This document shows, one piece after another, positions 18,671 through 26,175 of a DNA stretch of 64,000 nucleotides. Within the stretch, counting starts at the first letter, position 1. Every line of letters starts with the position of its first letter. The notes under the pieces are model-generated. The model was not told the origin of the DNA, made no database searches, and saw only the letters and a list, made by a program, of their open reading frames with translations. The position numbers were made by a program, and so were the translations under genes. Source of the DNA: Sphingopyxis solisilvae (GTDB lineage Bacteria; Pseudomonadota; Alphaproteobacteria; Sphingomonadales; Sphingomonadaceae); assembly GCF_015475875.1 (NCBI RefSeq), contig NZ_JADKYM010000002.1, positions 124,001-188,000 on the forward strand. Reading direction: 5' to 3'.

Positions 18671-18691
18671 TTATCGTCATCATGAGGATAA
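18671..18691. promoter_or_regulatory. Dyad TTATC-N11-GATAA before the Lrp gene
   Basis: TTATC (18671-18675) and GATAA (18687-18691) form an inverted repeat that overlaps the GAGG ribosome-binding site of the Lrp-type gene. Its placement in the divergent region suits autoregulation. This is a positional guess, without a match to a full Lrp consensus. Confidence 0.35.
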
Positions 18692-18692
18692 A

Positions 18693-19157
18693 ATGACCGG
18701 ACTTGATCCATTCGAGAAAAATATCATCCGCGAGCTGCAACTCGATGCCAGCCTGACCACCGCTGAACTCGCCGAGCGTGTCGGGCTGTCGCCGTCGCCA
18801 TGCTGGCGCCGCGTCGACCGGCTCGAACGCGATGGTTATATCAAGGGGCGCGTCGCGGTCATCGACCGGCGCAAGGTCGGGCTCCACGCGCATATTTTTG
18901 CGCAGGTCAAGCTCAACGCGCACGGGCGCGCCAACCTCGACGAATTCAGCGCTGCGATCGCGGCCTTTCCCGAAGTGCTCGGCGCCTATGTGCTGATGGG
19001 CAATATGGATTTCATGCTGCGCATCGTCGCCAAGGACATTGACGCCTATGAGGCGTTTTTCTTCGACAAATTGAGCAAGCTGCCCGGGGTGCAGGAAATC
19101 AACTCGACGGTGGCGCTGTCCGAGATCAAGTCGACGAACGAGCTGCCGATCTTTTAG
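18693..19157 (+). CDS. Lrp/AsnC family transcriptional regulator
   Basis: A 154-aa feast/famine regulator. The N-terminal winged helix reads LDPFEKNIIRELQLDASLTTAELAERVGLSPSPCWRRVDRLE in outline (residues 4-45), with the recognition helix SPSPCWRRVDRLERDGYIKG. The C-terminal RAM ligand-binding domain includes VLGAYVLMGNMDFMLRIVAKD and LPGVQEINSTVALSEIKST. The ATG at 18693 follows GAGG after five bases. It is divergent from the IlvM-like ACT gene and 93 bp ahead of the mct-thiolase-mcd cluster, so either or both may be its targets. The effector is probably an amino acid or a branched-chain metabolite. Confidence 0.93.
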   Translation: MTGLDPFEKNIIRELQLDASLTTAELAERVGLSPSPCWRRVDRLERDGYIKGRVAVIDRRKVGLHAHIFAQVKLNAHGRANLDEFSAAIAAFPEVLGAYVLMGNMDFMLRIVAKDIDAYEAFFFDKLSKLPGVQEINSTVALSEIKSTNELPIF

Positions 19158-19250
19158 GTTCGGCGCCGCGCCGGTTTGACTCGGGCTGCGGGGTGCGCCA
19201 GATGCCCCGGCGTGGCGCTGGGGCCGAAGATCGGGGAGGAACAGGAGCGG

Positions 19251-20447
19251 ATGTACGACCTGCTGACCGGCCTTTCGGTGATCGAGGCCTCGTCCTTCGT
19301 CGCCTCGCCCACCGCCGGGCTCTATTGCGCGCAGATGGGGGCCGAGGTGATCCGCGTCGACCAGATCGGCGGCGGTCCCGACTTCCGCCGCTGGCCGGTG
19401 ACCGACGGCAATGACTCGCTTTATTGGGAAAATCTCAACCGTGCGAAAAAGTCCGTCGCGCTTGATTTGAGCCGGGCCGAGGGGCGCGAGCTGCTCCAGG
19501 CGCTGGTGCGCGCGACGGGGCAGTTCATCACCAATTTCCCGGTCGACGGCTTTCTGGCGCATGAAGCGCTGGCCGCAGGGCGGGCGGACCTGATCACCGT
19601 GCGCGTGATGGGCTGGGCAGACGGCTCGCCCGCGCTCGATTATACGGTGAACAACAGCGTCGGTTATCCGATGCTCACCGGCGCCGGTCCCGAACCGGTC
19701 AACCATGTGCTGCCTGCATGGGATCTGCTCAGCGGCGCCTATGCCGCCTTTGCGCTGCTCGCTGCGATCCAGCGGCGCACGGCCACCGGCGAAGGCGGCG
19801 AGGTGCGGGTGCCGCTGTCCGATGTCGCGATCGGCACCGTCGCCAATCTCGGCGGGGTGGCGGAGGTGCTGTATAGCGGCGCCAACCGGCCGCGGCTGGG
19901 CAATGCGGTTTACGGCCTGTTCGGGCGCGATTTCGTCACCGCCGACGGCCAGCGGACGATGATCGTCGTCGTCACGCCGCGGCAATGGGCCAATCTGGTC
20001 GCCGCGCTCGGACTTGGCGAGGCGATCGCGGCGGTCGAGGCGGCGCGCGGGGTCTCCTTTGCGACCGACGACGGCCTGCGCTTCACCCATCGCGACGCGC
20101 TCTATCCGCTGTTTGAGCGCGCGATCGCTGCCCGCAGCCATGCCGATCTCGCCGCCGCGTTCGACGCGGGCGGGATCGTCCATTCGCCCTATCGCACAAT
20201 GCTGGACGCGGTGCAGGATCCGGCGCTGGTCGCGGGCAACCCGATCTTTGGCGCCGCGGACAACCCCAGCGGTTTCGCCTATCCCGCCGCGGGCGCCTTT
20301 GCGACCCTGCCGCAGGACGCGCGCCAGCCGCCACGCCCCGCGCCGCGCAATGGCCAACATAGCGAAGAAATTCTGGCGGACCGGCTGTCGCTGCCGTCGG
20401 GCGAGCTTGCCCGGCTGATCGATGCCGGTATCGTCGGTATCGCCTGA
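19251..20447 (+). CDS. mct: Family III CoA-transferase resembling 2-methylfumaryl-CoA isomerase (mesaconyl-CoA C1-C4 transferase)
   Basis: A 398-aa CaiB/BaiF-type protein. Its segments LSVIEASSFVASPTAGLYCA, IGGGPDFRRWPVT, FITNFPVDGFL, DYTVNNSVGYP, VNHVLPAWDLLSGAYA (likely catalytic Asp158) and YGLFGRDFVTADGQR agree, as I recall it, with the Chloroflexus Mct pattern rather than with carnitine or formyl-CoA transferases. Mct moves CoA within mesaconyl-CoA from C1 to C4. The ATG at 19251, with GGAG ahead, is preferred over an upstream in-frame start at 19176. It is followed after 15 bp by a thiolase and then by a methylsuccinyl-CoA dehydrogenase, whose product is mesaconyl-C1-CoA. That strongly supports this substrate. 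Confidence 0.78.
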   Translation: MYDLLTGLSVIEASSFVASPTAGLYCAQMGAEVIRVDQIGGGPDFRRWPVTDGNDSLYWENLNRAKKSVALDLSRAEGRELLQALVRATGQFITNFPVDGFLAHEALAAGRADLITVRVMGWADGSPALDYTVNNSVGYPMLTGAGPEPVNHVLPAWDLLSGAYAAFALLAAIQRRTATGEGGEVRVPLSDVAIGTVANLGGVAEVLYSGANRPRLGNAVYGLFGRDFVTADGQRTMIVVVTPRQWANLVAALGLGEAIAAVEAARGVSFATDDGLRFTHRDALYPLFERAIAARSHADLAAAFDAGGIVHSPYRTMLDAVQDPALVAGNPIFGAADNPSGFAYPAAGAFATLPQDARQPPRPAPRNGQHSEEILADRLSLPSGELARLIDAGIVGIA

Positions 20448-20462
20448 AACCTGGAGAATGAT

Positions 20463-21692
20463 ATGACCCTGCGCCGCGCCGCCATCGTCGCCCCGATCCG
20501 CACCGCCGTCGGCAAATTCGGTGGCGCGCTCGCCAGCCTCGATGCCGGACAGCTTGGCGCCGTGGTGCTGAAGGCGCTGATCGAGCGCACCAAGATCGAT
20601 CCGGCGCGGGTCGACGATGTCGTGTTTTCGCAAGGCTATGGCAATGGCGAGGCGCCGAGCATCGGCCATTGGTCGTGGCTCGCCGCGGGACTGCCGCTCG
20701 AAGTGCCGGGCTATCAGCTCGATCGCCGTTGCGGCTCGGGGCTGCAGGCGATCGCCAACGCCGCGATGATGGTTCAGACCGGCATGTCCGACGTCGTCGT
20801 CGCGGGCGGGGTCGAATCGATGTCGAACGTCGAACATTACAGCATCGATGTCCGCAAGGGCGTGCGCGCCGGCAATCTGGTGCTCCACGACCGGCTGACC
20901 CGCGGGCGATTGATGTCGCAGCCCATCGAGCGTTTCGGGGTGATCAGCGGGATGATCGAGACTGCCGAAAATCTGGCGAAAGATTATGGCATCACGCGCG
21001 AGGCCGCCGACGCCTATGCGGTGCAGAGCCACCAGCGTGCCGCGGCGGCATGGGCGAAGGGGCTGTTCGACGACGAGCTGGTCCCGGTCGCGGTGCCGCA
21101 GCGCAAGGGTGATCCGGTGATCTTTGCGCATGACGAGGGGTACCGCGCCGACGCTACGCTGGAATCGCTCGGCGCGCTGCGCGCGATCGAGGCAAAGAAT
21201 ATCCCCGGCGCGGTGGTGACCGCGGGAAACGCCAGCCAGCAGAATGATGCCGCCGCCGCGTGCCTGGTCGTCGCCGAGGACAAGCTCGACGAACTCGGGC
21301 TCGAACCGATTGCCTGGTTCCACAGCTGGGCGGCGGCGGGCTGCGACCCCAGCCGGATGGGGATCGGCCCGGTTCCCGCGGTTAAACGGCTGTTCGCGCG
21401 GACCGGGCTTGGCTGGGGCGATATCGACCTGGTCGAACTCAACGAGGCGTTTGCGCCGCAGGTGCTCGCCGTGCTCAAGGGCTGGGGCTGGTCGGACGAC
21501 GACAGCCGGAACGACATTCTCAACGTCAACGGGTCGGGGATTTCGCTCGGCCATCCGATCGGCGCGACCGGCGGGCGCATTCTCGCCAATCTGACGCGCG
21601 AGCTGGTGCGCCGCGACGGGCGCTACGGGCTCGAGACGATGTGCATCGGCGGCGGGCAGGGCATCGCCGCGATTTTCGAGCGCGCCGTCTGA
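20463..21692 (+). CDS. Acetyl-CoA acetyltransferase (thiolase)
   Basis: A 409-aa degradative/biosynthetic thiolase. The nucleophile cysteine is in YQLDRRCGSGLQAIANA (Cys90). The active-site loop is VNGSGISLGHPIGATGGR, and the second cysteine is in TMCIGGGQGIAAIFE. VVAGGVESMSN and LVELNEAFAPQVLAVLK are further family blocks. It probably condenses two acetyl-CoA to acetoacetyl-CoA, or runs in reverse. Chain-length preference is not decided by sequence. In an mct-thiolase-mcd cluster, acetoacetyl-CoA formation would be the first step of the ethylmalonyl-CoA pathway. Its stop overlaps the mcd start (TGATG). Confidence 0.92.
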   Translation: MTLRRAAIVAPIRTAVGKFGGALASLDAGQLGAVVLKALIERTKIDPARVDDVVFSQGYGNGEAPSIGHWSWLAAGLPLEVPGYQLDRRCGSGLQAIANAAMMVQTGMSDVVVAGGVESMSNVEHYSIDVRKGVRAGNLVLHDRLTRGRLMSQPIERFGVISGMIETAENLAKDYGITREAADAYAVQSHQRAAAAWAKGLFDDELVPVAVPQRKGDPVIFAHDEGYRADATLESLGALRAIEAKNIPGAVVTAGNASQQNDAAAACLVVAEDKLDELGLEPIAWFHSWAAAGCDPSRMGIGPVPAVKRLFARTGLGWGDIDLVELNEAFAPQVLAVLKGWGWSDDDSRNDILNVNGSGISLGHPIGATGGRILANLTRELVRRDGRYGLETMCIGGGQGIAAIFERAV

Positions 21693-23281
21693 TGGATTTG
21701 CGGTCCGCGCTGCAAGCCGCCGATGCCTATCGAGCGGCGGCGGCGGATGCGCTCGCCGCACGGCTGGCGGCGCGGCCGATCGATCATGAGCAGCGCGCCG
21801 CGCATGGCTTCGCCTGGGTGGCGACGACGGTGGCGGCACTCGAAGCGGTACAGGGCTGGGTCGAGAGCGGGCGGGGTGCGAATCCACTCGACGCCAGGAT
21901 CGCGACGCTCGCCTTCGCCGAAGGAATTGGCCAGCTCGTTGGCGGCCTGCCGATGGGGCAGAACGAGATGTTCCGGCCGGTCGACCTGGGGATCGGCGCG
22001 GCGGCGCGGACGCTTGCCGAAAGCTGCGCCGACCTGCTCGACACCGACCTTGCCGCCGTACGCGCCGAAGTGGCGGCGGCGCTCGCCGACGGTCACTGGC
22101 CCAGCGAGACGCTGCACGACGCCGACCTCGATGCGATCCGCGACCAGTTTCGCCGCTTTACCGACGCCGAGATTATCCCGCACGCGCATGGCTGGCACCT
22201 CGCCAACGACCTGATCCCCGACGCCACGGTGCGTGCGATGGCCGACCTCGGCACTTTCGGCGTCTGCATTCCCGAGGCGTTTGGTGGGCTGGGGCTGTCG
22301 AAGCTGGTGATGTGTATCGTCACCGAGGAACTGTCGCGCGGCTGGATCGGCGCTGGATCGCTCGGCACGCGATCCGAAATCGCCGGCGAGCTGATCGCGA
22401 TGGGCGGCACAGCGGAGCAAAAGGTCGAATGGCTGCCCAAGATTGCCAGCGGCGCGGTGCTGCCGACCGCGGTGTTCACCGAACCCGATGTCGGATCGGA
22501 CCTCGGCGCGCTCCAGACGCGCGCGCGGCGGGGGGGTGATGGCTGGATTATCGATGGCGCCAAGACGTGGATCACCCACGCCGCCCGGTCCGACCTGATG
22601 ACCTTGCTCGCCCGCACCTTGCCCGATGCGAAGGGCTATGCGGGGCTGTCGATGCTGCTGGTCCCCAAGCCGCGCGGGAGCGAGGCCGACCCCTTTCCGG
22701 CCGACGGAATGACCGGCAGCGAGATCGAAGTCCTCGGCTATCGCGGCATGCGCGAATATGCGCTTCAGTTCGATGCGATGGCGGCGCCGGCCGACGCGCT
22801 GCTCGGCGGTGAGGAGGGGCAGGGGTTCAAGCAGTTGATGCGCACCTTCGAGGGCGCGCGCATCCAGACTGCGGCGCGCGCCGTCGGCGTAGCGCGGCGC
22901 GCGCTCGAACTGGGGCTCGATTATGCCTTGAACCGCAAGCAGTTCGGCAAGGCGATCGTTCATTTCCCGCGCGTCGCCGACAAGCTGGCGATGGGCCTCG
23001 TCGACTTCGTCAAAGCGCGCGAACTGAGCTACGCCGCGGCGCGCGCCAAGGACAGCGGCAAGCGCTGCGATATCGAGGCGGGGATGGCGAAGCTGCTCGC
23101 CGCGCGCGCCGCCTGGTCAAACGCCGACGCGAGCCTGCAAATCCACGGAGGCAACGGCTATGCGCTCGAATATGAGATCAGCCGCATCCTGTGCGACGCG
23201 CGTATCCTCAACATCTTCGAAGGCGCGGCCGAAATCCAGGCGCAGGTGATCGCGCGCGGGCTGGTCGAGCGGCGCAATTAG
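21692..23281 (+). CDS. mcd: (2S)-methylsuccinyl-CoA dehydrogenase-like acyl-CoA dehydrogenase
   Basis: A 529-aa acyl-CoA dehydrogenase, about 150 residues longer than usual. The extra N-terminal region contains IDHEQRAAHGFAWVATTVAAL and LVGGLPMGQNEMFRPVDLG, features I associate with methylsuccinyl-CoA dehydrogenase of the ethylmalonyl-CoA pathway. The core has TAVFTEPDVGSDLGALQTR, GAKTWITHAARSDL, ALNRKQFGKAI and the C-terminal ILNIFEGAAEIQAQVIARG, with the presumed catalytic glutamate. The enzyme oxidises methylsuccinyl-CoA to mesaconyl-C1-CoA, passing electrons to ETF. It begins on the last base of the thiolase stop codon. Specificity should be tested because the core motifs are generic. Confidence 0.82.
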   Translation: MDLRSALQAADAYRAAAADALAARLAARPIDHEQRAAHGFAWVATTVAALEAVQGWVESGRGANPLDARIATLAFAEGIGQLVGGLPMGQNEMFRPVDLGIGAAARTLAESCADLLDTDLAAVRAEVAAALADGHWPSETLHDADLDAIRDQFRRFTDAEIIPHAHGWHLANDLIPDATVRAMADLGTFGVCIPEAFGGLGLSKLVMCIVTEELSRGWIGAGSLGTRSEIAGELIAMGGTAEQKVEWLPKIASGAVLPTAVFTEPDVGSDLGALQTRARRGGDGWIIDGAKTWITHAARSDLMTLLARTLPDAKGYAGLSMLLVPKPRGSEADPFPADGMTGSEIEVLGYRGMREYALQFDAMAAPADALLGGEEGQGFKQLMRTFEGARIQTAARAVGVARRALELGLDYALNRKQFGKAIVHFPRVADKLAMGLVDFVKARELSYAAARAKDSGKRCDIEAGMAKLLAARAAWSNADASLQIHGGNGYALEYEISRILCDARILNIFEGAAEIQAQVIARGLVERRN

Positions 23282-23405
23282 GCAGGGCGCGACGCACCGA
23301 TCCCGCGATGGGACGGATAAGTTTGTCCGTTTACCGTAAAAAATAATTTGCTTTGCATCATGGTTAATGCCAAGCGCGCCAACCGCCACGAAGCGGGCAT
23401 TTGGA

Positions 23406-23454
23406 GGGGTAAGACGCCGTTTCGGCAGCGCTGGACGCGGCCGAATGTTACCCC
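23406..23454. repeat. Long-loop inverted repeat GGGGTAA / TTACCCC
   Basis: GGGGTAA (23406-23412) and TTACCCC (23448-23454) flank a GC-rich 35-bp loop just before the HTH gene at 23479. The 197-bp gap 23282-23478 otherwise holds an AT-rich patch (23335-23360) that may be a promoter. No gene is visible. The repeat could be an operator or part of an untranslated leader. Confidence 0.4.
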
Positions 23455-23478
23455 TGTCAAACTTGATTTCGACTCGTG

Positions 23479-23976
23479 ATGCTCTATTCCACCCCGGTGC
23501 ACGGCGATCCGGACAATTACATCAGCCTGCTGTCTGCCGCGCAGATTGAAACGTTGCGGCACGTTTATGAGCACAAAAATTCCAAACAAATCGCCCGCCT
23601 GATGAATGTTTCGCCGCATACGGTGGACGAACGGGTGCGGCGCGCGCTAAAAAAACTCAATGCTTCCAATCGGATAGAGGCAGCGCGTATCCTGGCGGTT
23701 AACGGTGTCTTCGATCATGTTACCCCTTATCAGCCTTTGACATATCAATTGATCGACCTAGGCGACGCTGCCCCGCCCCCCGATGCCGAAACGGGGCGCA
23801 GTTCGTTTCGGCGATTATTCGATATCGGTACGCCGTTCCCGACCGCGTCCCAGCCGGCCAACCGGCATGGGTTGATGGAAAGGATTATCTGGCCAATCTT
23901 GATCGCCTTCGCGACCATCTTGGCGTTTTCCGCTCTTTATTCGATCCTTGTCGGACTTGGTCAGCTGATGTCCTGA
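23479..23976 (+). CDS. LuxR-type HTH protein with C-terminal membrane helix
   Basis: A 165-aa protein. Residues about 16-75 form a LuxR/GerE-type helix-turn-helix (LLSAAQIETLRHVYEHKNSK, then SPHTVDERVRRALKKLNASNRIEAARILAVNG). A linker of about 50 residues follows, then one C-terminal transmembrane helix (IIWPILIAFATILAFSALYSILV, about residues 134-156). There is no receiver or autoinducer domain. A membrane-anchored DNA-binding protein of this size is found in sphingomonads, but I know no assigned function. The ATG at 23479 is preceded directly by a GTG at 23476, and neither has a clear ribosome-binding site. It leads a same-strand group of four small genes. Confidence 0.75.
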   Translation: MLYSTPVHGDPDNYISLLSAAQIETLRHVYEHKNSKQIARLMNVSPHTVDERVRRALKKLNASNRIEAARILAVNGVFDHVTPYQPLTYQLIDLGDAAPPPDAETGRSSFRRLFDIGTPFPTASQPANRHGLMERIIWPILIAFATILAFSALYSILVGLGQLMS

Positions 23977-24037
23977 ATGTCCGAACCGAATGCTGCGGGG
24001 GGGAAACCGGTAGCATTCTTTTTCAAGGAAAAAGAAC

Positions 24038-24418
24038 ATGCTGAATGAACGAGTTTCGGCCGCCAAGAAAATCGCAGCCGACCTGCACCAGGCCGAAGAC
24101 GCCATCGACGAGGCGATGATCCGCATCGCACAGCTTGCCGCCACCCTGCCCACCGCGCGCCGCGAAACCAACATGTCGGCGATCGTCGGCCAGTCGGCGA
24201 TGGCGAAAGTGGCGCACGCGCTGGCCGCCGCCGGCGAAGTCCGCCAGCTCCTGACCGACGCGCATCTGGCGCTGACGGTCACGCAGAAGGAAGTTGGTCT
24301 GGGGACGCGCATGTTCGGCGCCGGGGTGAAGCCGGCGAGCGCCCGACTGGTCGAAGACGGCAGCAACGACCAGGTCGCGGACGAAGTCGCAGTGACGCCG
24401 TTGGCGCAAGCCGTTTAA
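24038..24418 (+). CDS. Conserved hypothetical protein (126 aa), helical
   Basis: A soluble, Ala-rich, mostly helical protein: VSAAKKIAADLHQAEDAIDE, then MIRIAQLAATLPTARRETNM and SAMAKVAHALAAAGEVRQLL, reminiscent of a short four-helix bundle or coiled coil. The ATG at 24038 has AAGGAAAAAG ahead. No cysteine and no membrane segment are present. I do not recognise a domain. It lies 61 bp after the membrane-anchored HTH gene and 24 bp before a small membrane protein gene, so the set is probably one transcript. Confidence 0.65.
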   Translation: MLNERVSAAKKIAADLHQAEDAIDEAMIRIAQLAATLPTARRETNMSAIVGQSAMAKVAHALAAAGEVRQLLTDAHLALTVTQKEVGLGTRMFGAGVKPASARLVEDGSNDQVADEVAVTPLAQAV

Positions 24419-24442
24419 CATCAGCAAGGGTTGACAGCCACA

Positions 24443-24856
24443 ATGTGGTCCGTGGCGATCTATTATATTGTTCTGCTCATCACAGTGGCCGTCGCCATCA
24501 GGCGCGGCGGCCCCTTTGAGCGGTGGGCGGCCTATACCGCCCTGATCGCCTCGGTCCTCACCAGCGCGGTGTCGCCCTTTCCGACCTGGACCGATATAGA
24601 ATTCAATATCTTCGTCATCGACGTGTTCGTTCTGCTCAGCTTCTGGTACATCGCCCTGAAAACGCAGAGTTTCTGGCCCTATTGGATCACCGGCTGGCAA
24701 TTGATTGCCATCTTTGCCCATATCCAGAAATACATGTTTGCGGAGATACTGGCACGGCCTTATTCGCTGCTGTCCGTCTATATCTCGTATCCGATCCTGC
24801 TGCTTATCATCTATGCTGCGGGATCGTCCAACCGGAAAGCCGATGCCGCCGCCTGA
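24443..24856 (+). CDS. Small hypothetical integral membrane protein
   Basis: A 137-aa protein with four predicted membrane helices: WSVAIYYIVLLITVAVAI, AAYTALIASVLTSAV, FVIDVFVLLSFWYIAL / WITGWQLIAIFAHI and LLSVYISYPILLLIIYAA. It is rich in Trp and Tyr. No transport or enzyme motif is recognised. The ATG at 24443 is chosen over a TTG at 24431. It is embedded between the 126-aa gene and a MarR-like gene, so a role as sensor or partner of those regulators is a guess. Confidence 0.65.
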   Translation: MWSVAIYYIVLLITVAVAIRRGGPFERWAAYTALIASVLTSAVSPFPTWTDIEFNIFVIDVFVLLSFWYIALKTQSFWPYWITGWQLIAIFAHIQKYMFAEILARPYSLLSVYISYPILLLIIYAAGSSNRKADAAA

Positions 24857-24885
24857 TGCTTGTGGCCCCGACGGGGTATGGCTGA

Positions 24886-25374
24886 ATGCAGCAGTTTTCG
24901 AACCGAGAAGTTGCCGAGCTCAAGTCGCGGATCGACGAGATCCACGAATTGCTGGCCGCGCGTAGCGGAGAGCCGTCGTCCGCTTCCGGAGTTTCGCGGG
25001 GCGAGCCGCCGTCCGCGGCGCTGGTCCAGCAATTGTCGCTCAGCATTCACATCCGCCGTATCCGGCGCACCCATTTTGGCGATGCCGAAATGGCCGGGCC
25101 GATATGGGATATGATGCTCGATCTGATGATGGCGCAAAGCCGCGGCCGGTCGCTGAGCGCCAGCGATCTCGCGACCGGGGCCGCGGTGCCCTTGTCTTCG
25201 GGGCTCAGGATGATCGCCGCGCTCGAGCGTCAGGGCCTTGCCGAGCGCTCGATCGACGAGCGCGATCGCCGACGGACGATCGTTCGCCTGACCGAGCATG
25301 GCAACGAGCGAATGGCGAGCTATTTCGAGAAGATCGGCGCGGCGTCGCAGAGCCACCGGACGCTTGCCGCCTAG
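24886..25374 (+). CDS. MarR-like winged-helix regulator
   Basis: A 162-aa protein. A short coiled-coil N-terminus (NREVAELKSRIDEIHELLAA) is followed by a MarR-type winged helix: IWDMMLDLMMAQSRGRSLSASDLATGAAVPLSSGLRMI in outline (residues 69-106), recognition helix SSGLRMIAALERQGLAERS and the wing DERDRRRTIVRLTEHG. It lacks the long dimerisation helices of classical MarR at both ends. Similar proteins in sphingomonads are annotated only as winged-helix regulators. It is the last gene of the small cassette and converges on fliA. Confidence 0.75.
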   Translation: MQQFSNREVAELKSRIDEIHELLAARSGEPSSASGVSRGEPPSAALVQQLSLSIHIRRIRRTHFGDAEMAGPIWDMMLDLMMAQSRGRSLSASDLATGAAVPLSSGLRMIAALERQGLAERSIDERDRRRTIVRLTEHGNERMASYFEKIGAASQSHRTLAA

Positions 25375-25428
25375 GGTCGGGAATCCTCGATTGCTCGAAT
25401 CCGGCCCGCGGGGCCGCGCGATAGAACG

Positions 25429-26175
25429 TCATTCGGTCATCTGGCGCATCATCTTGTCGATCTTGGCCATCGCCTCGCGCTTGATCTGGCAAATGCGCGC
25501 CGCACTGACGTCGAGCGTCAGGCCGATCTCGTGCAGGTTGAGCTCTTCGAAAAAATAAAGCTGAAGCACCATCTGTTCGCGGTCCGACAGGCAGGTGATG
25601 CACTGGCGCAGGGCGCCGATCATATCCTCCTGCTCGCAGGCCTCGGCGGCGCCGACCCGTTCGTCGGCGACCAGAAACGCCCCCGTGTCACCAAGCTCGT
25701 CGAGCGATGTCGAGCGACCATGCGTTGCGTTGCGCTCCAGCGCAAAATAATCCTCGGCCGACAGTCCCATGGCTTCAGCCATTTCGGCGGTTGTCGGCGC
25801 GCGCCGCAATTGCTGTTCCAGCCCGGCGCGAGTCGCCCGAACCCGTTTGGCGGCGTCGATCGCCGACCGGCCGACATCGGCCTCGCGGCGAAGCTGGTCG
25901 ATCATGGCGCCGCGGATGCGCGTGGTGGCATAGGTCGAAAAGGCAAAGCCGCGTTCCTCGTAGTTCCGGCTCGCCTCGATCAAGGCGATCAACCCCGTCT
26001 GGATCAGATCGTCGAGTTCGCTGGTCCGCGCCACCCGCGAGAACACCTGCCAGGCGATCTTGCGAACCAGCGGTGCATATTCCTCGACCAGCGCTTCGAC
26101 ATTTTCGCCATAGCCACGCGCGCGGGCGGCGCGGGGTGCCGATGCGGAAAATTGCTCGGCGGGCTCAATTCTCAT
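25429..26175 (-). CDS. fliA: Flagellar sigma factor FliA (sigma-28)
   Basis: A 248-aa sigma-70-family factor of the FliA type. Region 2 reads SELDDLIQTGLIALIEASRN and ERGFAFSTYATTRIRGAMID, the latter being typical of FliA. Region 3 contains PTTAEMAEAMGLSAEDYFAL. Region 4 has LSDREQMVLQLYFFEELNLHEIG and VSAARICQIKREAM. It directs class III flagellar promoters, several of which can be seen in this window. The start overlaps the end of flhA by 11 bp, so FliA is made from the sigma-54-dependent transglycosylase-flhA-fliA transcript. Activity should be checked by FlgM, encoded upstream. Confidence 0.96.
   Translation of the reverse strand: MRIEPAEQFSASAPRAARARGYGENVEALVEEYAPLVRKIAWQVFSRVARTSELDDLIQTGLIALIEASRNYEERGFAFSTYATTRIRGAMIDQLRREADVGRSAIDAAKRVRATRAGLEQQLRRAPTTAEMAEAMGLSAEDYFALERNATHGRSTSLDELGDTGAFLVADERVGAAEACEQEDMIGALRQCITCLSDREQMVLQLYFFEELNLHEIGLTLDVSAARICQIKREAMAKIDKMMRQMTE

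Noticed and set aside
18657-21887. A very long open frame (over 1000 codons) on the minus strand
   Set aside because: It lies antisense to the Lrp, Mct-like and thiolase genes, is rich in Arg, His, Asp and Gly without any motif, and follows from the codon bias of the real genes on the other strand.
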